Positions 4,600 through 11,614 of a stretch of DNA of 11,749 bases are shown piece by piece (position 1 is the stretch's first letter; each line of letters starts with the position of its first letter). Below the pieces are notes generated by a model. It searched no databases, was not told the DNA's origin, and saw only the letters and a program-made list of their open reading frames with translations. Source of the DNA: Actinomycetospora sp. (GTDB taxonomy: Bacteria; Actinomycetota; Actinomycetes; Mycobacteriales; Pseudonocardiaceae); assembly GCA_025925615.1 (NCBI GenBank), contig JAICLN010000084.1:1-11749 (forward strand), given 5' to 3'. A program made the position numbers and the translations under genes.

Positions 4600-7005
4600 G
4601 TGATCTCGAACGTGTTCGACGTCGACCCCTGGTCCGTGCACGAGCCGCAGCTCGATGTGGACCTGCTGGGCCCGACCGAGTCGCTCTTCGCCCTGGCCAA
4701 CGGCCACGTGGGCATGCGGGGTAACCTCGACGAGGGCGAACCGCACCAGATGCCGGGGACCTACCTCAACTCGTTCTTCGAGTCCCGGCCGCTGCCGTAC
4801 GCCGAGGGCGGCTTCGGCTTCCCCGACGAGGGCCAGACGCTCGTGAACGTCCCGAACGGCAAGCTGATCCGCCTGCTGGTCGACGACGAGCCCCTCGACG
4901 TCCGCTACGGACAGGTGCACGCCCACGAGCGCACCCTGGACATGCGCTCGGGCATCCTCACCCGCCGCGTCGAGTGGACCTCGCCGAACGGGCAGCGCGT
5001 CGACGTGACCTCGCAGCGGCTGGTGTCCTTCTCCCAGCGCGCGGTCGCGGCCATCTCGTACGAGGTCTCCATCCCCGCCGACGCCGGGTCGGACGCGCTG
5101 CTCGTGGTGCAGTCCGAGCTGTTCGCGAACGAGCAGATGCCCCAGGTGGAGGGCGACCCGCGCGTGGCCGCCGCGCTGAAGGACCCGCTGGTCCCCGAGC
5201 ACCACTCCCACTCCCACTACGGCGCCCGCATGACCCACCAGACGCGGCGCTCGGAGCTGCGGGTCGGCGCCGCGATGGAGCACCAGGTCTTCGGCCCGGA
5301 CGACGTACAGGTCGAGAGCTCCTGCTCGAACAACGTCGGCCGCACCACCGCGATCACCCGCCTCCAGCCCGGCGGCACGCTGCGCCTCGTCAAGTTCCTG
5401 TCCTACGGCTGGTCGAGCACGCGCTCCCAGCCGGCCATCATCGACCAGGTCGAGGCGGCCCTCGACGCCTCGCTCTACACCGGGTGGGACGGCCTGGTGG
5501 CCGCCCAGCGCGAGTACCTGGACGCCTTCTGGGCCCGCGCCGACGTCGAGATCGACGGGGACCCGCGCCTGCAGCAGGCCATCCGGTTCTCCCTCTTCCA
5601 CGTGCTCCAGGCCGGCGCCCGGGCCGAGAAGCGGGCGATCGGGGCGAAGGGCCTCACCGGGCAGGGCTACGACGGCCACTGCCTGTGGGACACCGAGACG
5701 TTCGTCCTGCCGGTCTTCATGTTCACCCAGCCCCGGGCCGCGGCGGACGCGCTGCGCTGGCGGCACTCGACCCTCGACATCGCGCGGGCCCACGCCGAGA
5801 CCCTGAACCTGCAGGGCTCGGCGTTCGCGTGGCGGACCATCCGCGGTGAGGAGTGCTCGGGGTACTGGCCCGCGGGCACGGCCGCCTTCCACGTGAACGC
5901 CGACATCGCCGACGCCGTGCTGCGCTACGTCTCGGCGACCGCCGACGAGGACTTCGAGCGCGAGGTCGGCGTCGACCTGCTCGTCGCGACCGCGCGGCTC
6001 TGGCGCTCGCTGGGCCACCACGACAGCGAGTCGAACTTCCGCATCGACGGCGTGACCGGCCCGGACGAGTACTCCGCGGTGGCGGACAACAACGTCTACA
6101 CGAACCTCATGGCGCAGCGGAACCTCCGCGGCGCCGCGGACGTCGCGGTGCGGCACCCCCGTGAGGCGGAGCGCCTCGGGGTCAGCTCGGAGGAGATCGC
6201 GAGCTGGCGCGCGTCCGCGCACGCGATGGTCATCCCCTACGACGACAAGCTCGGGATCCACGCCCAGGCCGAGGGCTTCACCTCGCACGCGATCTGGGAC
6301 TTCGAGCACACGCCCGAGGACCACTACCCGCTGCTGCTGAACTACCCGTACTTCGACCTCTACCGCAAGCAGGTCGTCAAGCAGCCCGACCTGGTGCTCG
6401 CCATGGTCCAGTGCCCGGACGCGTTCACGCAGGAGCAGAAGGCGGCGAACTTCGCCTACTACGAGCGGATCACCGTCCGGGACTCGTCGCTCTCACCCGG
6501 GACCCTCGCCGTCATGGCCGCCGAGACCGGCCACCTCGACCTGGCCTACGACTACCTGTGCGAGTCCTCCCAGATGGACCTCGCCGACCTCGAGAACAAC
6601 GTCCGCGACGGCATCCACCTCGCCGCGCTCGCGAGCTCGTGGACTGCGGTCGTGCAGGGCCTGGGCGGGATGCGCACGCACAACGGCCGGCTGACGTTCG
6701 CCCCGCGGCTGCCCTCGGCGGTCTCCGGGCTGCGGTTCCGCCTGCTGTGGCGGGGCCGGTCGGTCCACGTCGACGCCGCGCACGGTGAGGCGACGTACAC
6801 CCTCGAGGACGTCCCCGAGCACCGCAGCGGCCCGGCCGGGATGGCCCCGACCTCGACCGATGACCTCGACCTGCGCCACCACGACGAGGAGTTCACCCTC
6901 TCCCTCGGCGAGCCGCAGACCTTCCCGATCCCGTCGGTGCCGAGCCGCGGTCCCATCGACCAGCCGCCCGGACGGGCTCCGCTGTTCCGCCGCATGCACC
7001 AGTAG
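4600..7005 (+). CDS. GH65 family glycoside phosphorylase (maltose/trehalose phosphorylase-like)
   Basis: An 801-residue cytosolic protein. The N-terminal beta-sandwich domain (about 14-275) includes SLFALANGHVGMRGNLDEG and TYLNSFFE. The (alpha/alpha)6 catalytic barrel (about 325-700) includes KGLTGQGYDGHCLWDTE (350-366), YWPAGTAAFHVNADIADAV, and the general acid Glu490 in TGPDEY. The VRDSSLSP segment (626-633) is the phosphate-binding region of GH65 phosphorylases. The C-terminal sheet holds THNGRLTFAPRLP. Enzymes of this family split alpha-linked disaccharides with phosphate, giving beta-glucose 1-phosphate and glucose. The closest match I recall is Mycobacterium tuberculosis Rv3401 (about 786 aa), which sits beside a beta-phosphoglucomutase-like gene; no such partner is adjacent here. 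Linkage specificity (maltose, trehalose, kojibiose, nigerose) cannot be read from sequence alone, and a hydrolase is less likely. Start is GTG with no ribosome site. Converges with the kinase gene. Confidence 0.9.
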   Translation: MISNVFDVDPWSVHEPQLDVDLLGPTESLFALANGHVGMRGNLDEGEPHQMPGTYLNSFFESRPLPYAEGGFGFPDEGQTLVNVPNGKLIRLLVDDEPLDVRYGQVHAHERTLDMRSGILTRRVEWTSPNGQRVDVTSQRLVSFSQRAVAAISYEVSIPADAGSDALLVVQSELFANEQMPQVEGDPRVAAALKDPLVPEHHSHSHYGARMTHQTRRSELRVGAAMEHQVFGPDDVQVESSCSNNVGRTTAITRLQPGGTLRLVKFLSYGWSSTRSQPAIIDQVEAALDASLYTGWDGLVAAQREYLDAFWARADVEIDGDPRLQQAIRFSLFHVLQAGARAEKRAIGAKGLTGQGYDGHCLWDTETFVLPVFMFTQPRAAADALRWRHSTLDIARAHAETLNLQGSAFAWRTIRGEECSGYWPAGTAAFHVNADIADAVLRYVSATADEDFEREVGVDLLVATARLWRSLGHHDSESNFRIDGVTGPDEYSAVADNNVYTNLMAQRNLRGAADVAVRHPREAERLGVSSEEIASWRASAHAMVIPYDDKLGIHAQAEGFTSHAIWDFEHTPEDHYPLLLNYPYFDLYRKQVVKQPDLVLAMVQCPDAFTQEQKAANFAYYERITVRDSSLSPGTLAVMAAETGHLDLAYDYLCESSQMDLADLENNVRDGIHLAALASSWTAVVQGLGGMRTHNGRLTFAPRLPSAVSGLRFRLLWRGRSVHVDAAHGEATYTLEDVPEHRSGPAGMAPTSTDDLDLRHHDEEFTLSLGEPQTFPIPSVPSRGPIDQPPGRAPLFRRMHQ

Positions 7006-7011
7006 CCGGGC

Positions 7012-7040
7012 GGCGGCCGCCTGCGCGGCGGCGGTCCGCC
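7012..7040. terminator. Possible shared hairpin between GH65 and kinase genes
   Basis: The 35-bp gap between the convergent genes can fold as GGCGG-CCGCC-loop TGCGC-GGCGG-bulge CGGT-CCGCC (7012-7016/7036-7040 outside, 7017-7021/7027-7031 inside). A ten-pair GC stem with a four-base bulge could end transcription from both sides. There is no T-tail, and any GC-rich gap can fold, so confidence is limited. Confidence 0.35.
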
Positions 7041-8531
7041 TCACCCGCCCGGGTTGTGGTTTCCGTGCCCGGTGAAGGTGCCGCCCCCGAGTAGGCCGCT
7101 CTGGGCCTGCGTCGTGGGCGTTGTCGTCTGCTGCTGCGTCGTCGGCGGCGGCGGCTGCTGCTGGGTGGTCGGCGGCGGCGCCTCGGTCGTGGTCACCACC
7201 GGCGGTGGGGCCTGGGTGGTGGTCGGCGCCTCGGTGGTGGTCCGGCGGGTCGAGCGCCGGGTCTCCTCCGTCGTCGTCGTGGTCGTCACGGGGGCGGCCG
7301 GCGGCGCGACGGTCGGTACCGGGGCGGGGAGCTGGGCGTTGTTGTTCGAGATCAGCGCGTAGGCGCCCACGCCGACGGCCACGAGGAGGACGGCGATGAT
7401 CGCGACGACGATCGGCCAGCGCTTGCGGCCGCCGGCGTGCTCCTCGGCGACCGGGGCGCCGGCCATCGTCCCGGGACCGACGAGCGCGGTCCGGCCGTCC
7501 TGGCCGTACGGCGGGTAGCCGCCGGGGGGCGTGCCGACCCGCTGCGTCGCGCCGTAGGGGTCGTAGGACCCGGGCGGCGTGCGCGGGTTCATCGCGTAGG
7601 TCGCGCCGGTGCCCGTCGCCATGCCGGGGCCGGTCCCGGGGGGACCCATCGCGGTGGTGCGCATGGCGTTCGTGCCGGTCACCGGGGCGGGCGCGAGCAC
7701 CGTCTCGGCGTCCATGCCGGAGTCCCGCGCGATCATGCGCAGCTCGCCCACGACCTGCTCGGTGCTCGGGCGCTCGGCCGGCTCGTCCCGCGTCATCGCC
7801 GCGAGCAGCCCGCCGAGCGGCGCCGGCAGGTCCGGGGGGATGTCCGGCGGGCGGTGCAGCCGGGCGACGGCCGCCTCGAGGGCGTTGCCCGGGTACTCGC
7901 GGCGCGCGGTGATGCACTCGAGCAGCACCAGTCCGAGGGCGTAGACGTCGGATGCCGGCCCGACCGGCTGACCGCGGACCTGTTCGGGTGAGAGGTACGA
8001 CGCGGTGCCGATCACCATGCCGGTCGCGGTGATGTTGGTGGCGTCGGCGAGGACGGCGATGCCGAAGTCCGACAGGTGGGGGCGGCCCTCGGTGTCGAGC
8101 AGGACGTTGCCCGGCTTGATGTCGCGGTGCACGACGCCGTGGCGGTGCACGTAGGTGAGGGCGTCGGCCAGGGCCGCGCCGAGGGCCACGACGTCGCCGA
8201 GGCGCAGCGGGCCGCTGCGGATGCGGTCCGCGAGGGACTCGCCCTCGATGAGCTGCATGACGAAGTAGGCGCGGCTGCCCTCCTGGCCGACGTCGTAGAT
8301 CGTCACCAGGCCGGGGTGGTTCATCCCCGCGAGCGTCTGGACCTCGCGCTGCCGCCGGGACTCGTCGGCCTCGCCGACGCCGGCCGGGAAGAGCTTCACC
8401 GCGACATCGCGCCCTAGCAGCTCGTCCCGGGCGCGATAGACCTCCGCGGCCCCGCCGCGACCGATGAGGTCGCCGAGCGTGTACCGACCCGCGCCCACGG
8501 TGGACGGGGGGACCGCCTCCGTCGAACTCAC
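7041..8531 (-). CDS. Membrane Ser/Thr protein kinase (PknB-type) with Thr/Pro/Gln-rich extracellular tail
   Basis: A 496-residue bitopic kinase. The Hanks-type domain (about 17-270) is complete: IGRGGAAEVYRA (23-34), Lys46 in AVKLF, Glu63, HRDIKPGNVLL (135-145) with Asp137, DFG (155-157), an activation loop TNITATGMVIGTASYLSPEQ (165-184) with several Thr, and DVYALG. It should autophosphorylate and phosphorylate cytosolic targets. A Gly/Pro/Met juxtamembrane linker (about 280-365) precedes one membrane helix, WPIVVAIIAVLLVAVGVGAY (372-391). Outside, there are no PASTA domains; a low-complexity stalk contains TTTEAP and PPPTTQQQ repeats, then SGLLGGGTFTGHGNHNPGG at the C-terminus. Start: GTG at 8529-8531, with GAGGAGG ten bases upstream (8542-8548, minus strand); residues further upstream in the frame are not kinase-like. 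Its signal is unknown; the short His/Asn-rich end is unusual. Confidence 0.93.
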   Translation of the reverse strand: MSSTEAVPPSTVGAGRYTLGDLIGRGGAAEVYRARDELLGRDVAVKLFPAGVGEADESRRQREVQTLAGMNHPGLVTIYDVGQEGSRAYFVMQLIEGESLADRIRSGPLRLGDVVALGAALADALTYVHRHGVVHRDIKPGNVLLDTEGRPHLSDFGIAVLADATNITATGMVIGTASYLSPEQVRGQPVGPASDVYALGLVLLECITARREYPGNALEAAVARLHRPPDIPPDLPAPLGGLLAAMTRDEPAERPSTEQVVGELRMIARDSGMDAETVLAPAPVTGTNAMRTTAMGPPGTGPGMATGTGATYAMNPRTPPGSYDPYGATQRVGTPPGGYPPYGQDGRTALVGPGTMAGAPVAEEHAGGRKRWPIVVAIIAVLLVAVGVGAYALISNNNAQLPAPVPTVAPPAAPVTTTTTTEETRRSTRRTTTEAPTTTQAPPPVVTTTEAPPPTTQQQPPPPTTQQQTTTPTTQAQSGLLGGGTFTGHGNHNPGG

Positions 8532-8712
8532 CGCCCGCGTGCCTCCTCGTCCGCTCCGACCGGCTCCGGTCCGCCACGACGGACCCGGCGTCACCGGCCG
8601 GAGCCGGTCGCCGCAGGGTCCCATGGTGCCGTGTCCCCCCGCACCGTTCGTCGGGGACCCCGTCCCACCGGCGTCGCCGTCGACCCGCCGCCACACGCTG
8701 TGAGCAGGGGGT

Positions 8713-8732
8713 GACCGTTTCGTGACTTTCGT
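8713..8732 (+). repeat. Possible degenerate half-copy of the palindromic repeat
   Basis: GACCGTTTCGTGACTTTCGT resembles 2033-2051 at the right edge of copy 1 and its flank, with one inserted T and one substitution. It has no partner arm. It may be a decayed fragment of the same repeat family or chance. The rest of 8532-8819 holds no gene I can support; it carries the two divergent 5' regions. Confidence 0.25.
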
Positions 8733-8762
8733 CGCGACGATCGGGAGGCCGGTGCCCGCCGG

Positions 8763-8814
8763 TAGCATTCGGGTACCCGCCCAGTCCGAATCTCCGGAGA
8801 GAGAGCGCGAGGGA
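8763..8814 (+). promoter_or_regulatory. Candidate promoter, palindrome and ribosome site before the antitoxin-like gene
   Basis: TAGCAT (8763-8768) fits the TANNNT -10 pattern, though no clear -35 box accompanies it; transcription would start near 8775. The leader then holds a perfect 10-bp palindrome TCTCCGGAGA (8791-8800), a possible operator or small hairpin. GAGGGA (8809-8814) is a good ribosome site five bases before the ATG at 8820. Confidence 0.35.
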
Positions 8815-8819
8815 CAGCC

Positions 8820-9290
8820 ATGGACCGCGACGAGATCCTGCGTCAGGGCAAGCAGACGGCCGCCGACCTGCGCGACACCCTGAGCGCGAAGGTGTCCGAG
8901 AACGAGGACACGATCAAGGGCACGCTGGGCAAGGCGGCGCGCTGGGTCGACGAGAAGACCGGCGGCAAGTACTCCGACCAGATCGGCAAGGTCGAGGGGA
9001 AGGTCGGGGAGGGCATCGGCTGGGTGGCCCATCAGGGCGGCCCCACGACGACGGGTGCGCCCGGCGCTCCCGGCGCCGCCGGGGGTGACCCGGCTCCCGG
9101 CCCCCACGCCCCCGGCAGCACCCCGCCCGGGCCGATCACCCCCGAGGAGGCCGGCCGGGCCGCGGCGCCGCACGCGGAGGCCGCTCCCGGGAGCGCGTCG
9201 CCCGGCACGCACGCCCCCGGCAGCACGCCGCCCGGTCCGATCACCCCTGACGACGACGGCGACCTGCCGCCGCGCCCGCCGCAGGTCTGA
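8820..9290 (+). CDS. MT0933/Rv0909-type antitoxin-like protein with Pro/Gly-rich tail
   Basis: A 156-residue hydrophilic protein with no signal peptide. Residues 1-72 are charged and predicted helical; TLGKAARWVDEKTGGKYSDQI followed by an amphipathic segment is the hallmark of the MT0933 antitoxin family (Pfam PF14013), to which M. tuberculosis Rv0909 belongs. The N-terminus is longer than in Rv0909. From about residue 73 the protein becomes Pro/Gly/Ala-rich and contains two copies of HAPGSTPPGPITP. Rv0909 has been described with a SRPBCC-type partner toxin, Rv0910; no such toxin is next door here. Instead the TGA overlaps the ATG of a thioesterase gene, so the two are probably translated together. 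ATG start with a good ribosome site. The family match is fair, but an antitoxin function is not shown: many proteins of this family lack a toxin partner. Confidence 0.72.
   Translation: MDRDEILRQGKQTAADLRDTLSAKVSENEDTIKGTLGKAARWVDEKTGGKYSDQIGKVEGKVGEGIGWVAHQGGPTTTGAPGAPGAAGGDPAPGPHAPGSTPPGPITPEEAGRAAAPHAEAAPGSASPGTHAPGSTPPGPITPDDDGDLPPRPPQV
9105..9247 (+). repeat. In-gene direct repeat (two 38-nt copies)
   Basis: Copies at 9105-9142 and 9210-9247 match at 36 of 38 positions, offset by 105 nt (35 codons, in frame). They encode the repeated HAPGSTPPGPITP in the tail of the antitoxin-like protein. The DNA-level identity, including third positions, points to recent duplication or recombination rather than only protein-level selection. 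Confidence 0.9.
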
Positions 9291-10135
9291 TGGCGGAGCT
9301 GGCGAAGGCGACCTCGACGGAGCCGACCGGCGAGATCGGTCGGCGCACGGCACTGCTCGACGAGCAGTGGTGCGTCGGGCCGAAGATGCACGGCGGGTAC
9401 CTGCTCGCCGTGCTGGCCCAGGCCGCCGTCGACGAGATCGCCGACGACGGTTCGGGCTCGCCGGGCGGGACCGCCGGTCCGGCCCACGACGTGCCCGAGG
9501 CCGTCACCGGGACGTTCCTGCGCGCCCCCGAACCCGGCCCCGCCGTCGTGACCGTCGACGTGCTGCGTCGGGGACGGGGTGCGACGCAGGTCCGGGCCCG
9601 CCTCGACCAGGACGACCGCCCGTGCGTCGAGGTCGCCCTCGTGCTCGGCGCCGTGCCGGGACCCGACCCGCACGAGGGCGACGTCTCGCCCACCCCGATC
9701 ACGCTGACCCCGTTCGAGCAGTGCGAGCGGCGCCCGGTCGAGACCGCCGACGGGCGCGGCGCGCTCCCGCTGATGGACGTCGTCGACACCCGCCTGGACC
9801 CGGCATCGCTGGGGTTCCTGCGCGGCCACCCCACCGGCGAGGGCCGGCTCTCCGGGTGGGCCGAGCTCGACACCCGCGAGGTGTGGTCTCCGCTCGGGCT
9901 GCTGGTCGCGCTCGACGTCCTGCCCCCGGCGTGCTTCGACCTCGGGCTCACCGGCTGGTCGCCGACGATGTCGCTGACCGCGCACGTCCACGCCCGTCCG
10001 GCCCCCGGCCCGCTGCGCGTCACGCAGTGGGTGGACCACCTCGTGGGCGAGCGGATGCACGAGACGTGCCGGGTGTGGGACGCCACGGGCCGGATGGTCG
10101 GGCAGGCCACCCAGCTCGCGGCGGTGCGTCGCTGA
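9290..10135 (+). CDS. TesB-like acyl-CoA thioesterase (double hotdog)
   Basis: A 281-residue cytosolic protein of the TesB/4HBT_3 group. The first hotdog (about 10-120) opens with WCVGPKMHGGYLLAVLAQAA, the HGG-helix signature. The second hotdog (about 155-281) holds the presumed catalytic residues in the expected places: Asp209 in ALDVLPPA, Thr230 (or Ser228) in MSLTAHVHAR, and Gln275 in the terminal GQATQLAAV. The ending 'W D..GR.V.Q..QLA' is typical. The family hydrolyses acyl-CoA to free acid and CoA; chain-length preference is not evident. The start ATG shares its A with the TGA stop of the upstream antitoxin-like gene (TGATG), so translation is probably coupled. It ends four bases before the stop of serS on the other strand, leaving no room for a separate terminator. 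The family is well supported; the physiological substrate is unknown. Confidence 0.87.
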   Translation: MAELAKATSTEPTGEIGRRTALLDEQWCVGPKMHGGYLLAVLAQAAVDEIADDGSGSPGGTAGPAHDVPEAVTGTFLRAPEPGPAVVTVDVLRRGRGATQVRARLDQDDRPCVEVALVLGAVPGPDPHEGDVSPTPITLTPFEQCERRPVETADGRGALPLMDVVDTRLDPASLGFLRGHPTGEGRLSGWAELDTREVWSPLGLLVALDVLPPACFDLGLTGWSPTMSLTAHVHARPAPGPLRVTQWVDHLVGERMHETCRVWDATGRMVGQATQLAAVRR

Positions 10136-10139
10136 CGCC

Positions 10140-11441
10140 CTACTCGGTGGAGCCGTCGGCGAGGATGCGGCGGAACCCGGTGTACGGGTGCAGCACCTCG
10201 GGGACCGCGACGGACCCGTCGGGCTCCTGGAACTGCTCGAGCAGGGCCGCCATCGCCCGCCCGATCGGCAGCCCCGAGCCGTTGAGGGTCGCGACGGCCT
10301 GCCGCTCGCCGTGGGCGTCCTTGGCGCGGATCCCCGCGCGGCGGGACTGGAACGTGCTGCAGTCCGAGCAAGAGGAGATCTCGCGGAACGTGCCCTGGCT
10401 GGGCAGCCACACCTCGATGTCGTAGGTCATCTGCGCGGCGAACCCCATGTCGCCGGCGGCCAGCCGGATCACGCGGTAGGCCAGCCCGAGGGCCTGCAGG
10501 CACGCCTCGGCGTGGGAGACCATCAGCTCCAGCTCGGTGCCCGACTCCTCGGCGGCGCAGAAACGCACCATCTCCACCTTGGAGAACTGGTGCAGCCGCA
10601 GGATGCCGCGGGTGTCCCGCCCGTAGCTGCCCGCCTCGGAGCGGAAGCACGGCGTCCACGCGGTGTAGGCCAGTGGGAGCGCGTCCGCGTCGAGCATCTC
10701 GCCCGCGTGCAGGTTCGTCAGCGGCACCTCGGCGGTCGGGATGAGGTAGAGGCTGCGGTCGTCGGTGCCGGTCCGGAAGAGGTCCTCCTCGAACTTCGGC
10801 AGCTGGCCGGTCCCGGTCATCGTCTCGGGGGTGACCAGGTAGGGCACCGAGAACTCGGTGTAGCCGTGCCGGCCGGTGTGCAGCGCGAGGAACAGTGACG
10901 CGAGGGCACGCTCGAGCACGGCGCCCGGCCCGCGGGCCACGCTGAAGCGGGCGCCCGCCAGCTTCGCGGCGCGGCCGAAGTCGAGGATCCCCATCGCCTC
11001 GCCGAGATCGACGTGGTCCTTGACCTCGAACGAGAACTCCGGCGGCGTCCCCCAGCGTCGGACCTCGACGGCGTCGGAGTCGGAATCGCCGTCCGGGGTC
11101 TGCTCGTCGGGCAGGTTCGGGACGGCGAGCAGCAGCTCGCGCAGGGCGGCCTCGGCGGCGGTGACCGACTCCTCCGCCTCGCGGATCTCGTCCTTCAGCT
11201 CGCGGGCACGCGCCTTGAGCTTCTCGACCTCCGGGCCCTGCCCCTTGGTCTCCTTCGCGACGCGCCCGACCTCCTGCGCCACCCGCCTGGACTCGGCCCG
11301 CAGGTCGTCGGCGTGGGCGATCGAGGAGTTGCGCCGCGCGGAGAGGGCCTCGAGGCCGGGGAGGTCCAGGGCGTAGCCGCGACGCGCGAGACGGCGCACC
11401 GCCTCGTCGCCGAGCTCGATGAGGGTCCGTGCGTCGTGCAT
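10140..11441 (-). CDS. serS: Seryl-tRNA synthetase, non-housekeeping (SerS2-like) type
   Basis: A 433-residue class II synthetase that charges tRNA-Ser with serine. The N-terminal coiled-coil arm for the tRNA long variable loop spans about 30-105. Motif 1 lies near 175-200, the serine-binding TAEVPL at 236-241, motif 2 CFRSEAGSYGRDTRGI at 265-280 with Arg267, HQFSKVEM at 284-291, and motif 3 TLNGSGLPIGRAMAALLEQ at 385-403 with Arg395. The enzyme looks complete. As I recall them, housekeeping actinobacterial enzymes start MIDL-, have 'ELTSTSNCTTFQARR' and end in a motif 3 reading 'TLNGTLATTRW'. This one starts MHDARTLIELGDEAVRRLAR and reads EISSCSDCSTFQSRR and TLNGSGL, like proteobacterial enzymes and the second SerRS of some actinomycetes. 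Such second copies include self-resistance enzymes (Alb10, albomycin). ATG start, GAGGAC just upstream (11445-11450). Identity as SerRS is certain; the paralogue role is inferred. Confidence 0.96.
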   Translation of the reverse strand: MHDARTLIELGDEAVRRLARRGYALDLPGLEALSARRNSSIAHADDLRAESRRVAQEVGRVAKETKGQGPEVEKLKARARELKDEIREAEESVTAAEAALRELLLAVPNLPDEQTPDGDSDSDAVEVRRWGTPPEFSFEVKDHVDLGEAMGILDFGRAAKLAGARFSVARGPGAVLERALASLFLALHTGRHGYTEFSVPYLVTPETMTGTGQLPKFEEDLFRTGTDDRSLYLIPTAEVPLTNLHAGEMLDADALPLAYTAWTPCFRSEAGSYGRDTRGILRLHQFSKVEMVRFCAAEESGTELELMVSHAEACLQALGLAYRVIRLAAGDMGFAAQMTYDIEVWLPSQGTFREISSCSDCSTFQSRRAGIRAKDAHGERQAVATLNGSGLPIGRAMAALLEQFQEPDGSVAVPEVLHPYTGFRRILADGSTE

Positions 11442-11503
11442 GCCGTCCTCGGGGGTGTCGTCGCCGGTGGTCGGGAACCCGGACGGGCCGGGATGTCACC
11501 AGG

Positions 11504-11548
11504 GTGCCGCACCGGTGCGTCGGGTCACGCGGCACGGTCGGTTAGGTT
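11504..11548 (+). promoter_or_regulatory. Dyads and candidate promoter in the serS/rmlB divergent region
   Basis: A perfect 12-bp palindrome CGCACCGGTGCG (11508-11519) overlaps a 7-bp inverted repeat GTGCCGC/GCGGCAC (11504-11510 and 11529-11535). Just downstream, TAGGTT (11543-11548) fits the TANNNT -10 pattern for the rightward gene, giving a leader of about 60 bases. The dyads would overlap the -35 position, as expected for a repressor site. No good -35 box is visible. Confidence 0.35.
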
Positions 11549-11580
11549 CGCCGGGGTCAGGTCCGCCAGGTCCCGCAGTA

Positions 11581-11614
11581 CCCCAGGAGAGCCCAGCAAC
11601 CCCGGGAGAGCTCA
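11581..11614 (+). repeat. Short tandem repeat containing the rmlB ribosome site
   Basis: CCCCAGGAGAGCCCA (11581-11595) and CCCCGGGAGAGCTCA (11600-11614) match at 13 of 15 positions with a 19-nt period. The second copy supplies GGGAGAG four bases before the GTG start; the first is a second Shine-Dalgarno-like sequence with no start codon at the right distance. Confidence 0.55.

Noticed and set aside
4546..6324. A 592-codon open frame on the minus strand opposite the GH65 gene.
   Set aside because: High GC at third positions leaves antisense frames open. The composition (Val, Arg, Gly, Asp) is that of a mirror frame, while the plus strand encodes a clear GH65 protein.
8591..8821. A 76-codon minus-strand frame upstream of the kinase.
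   Set aside because: Arg/Ser/Pro-rich with no family resemblance or ribosome site; it overlaps the promoter and leader of the antitoxin-like gene.
8532..9353. N-terminal extension of the kinase frame by 274 codons.
   Set aside because: The extension crosses the antitoxin-like gene on the other strand, has no recognisable domain, and a good ribosome site precedes the GTG at 8531.
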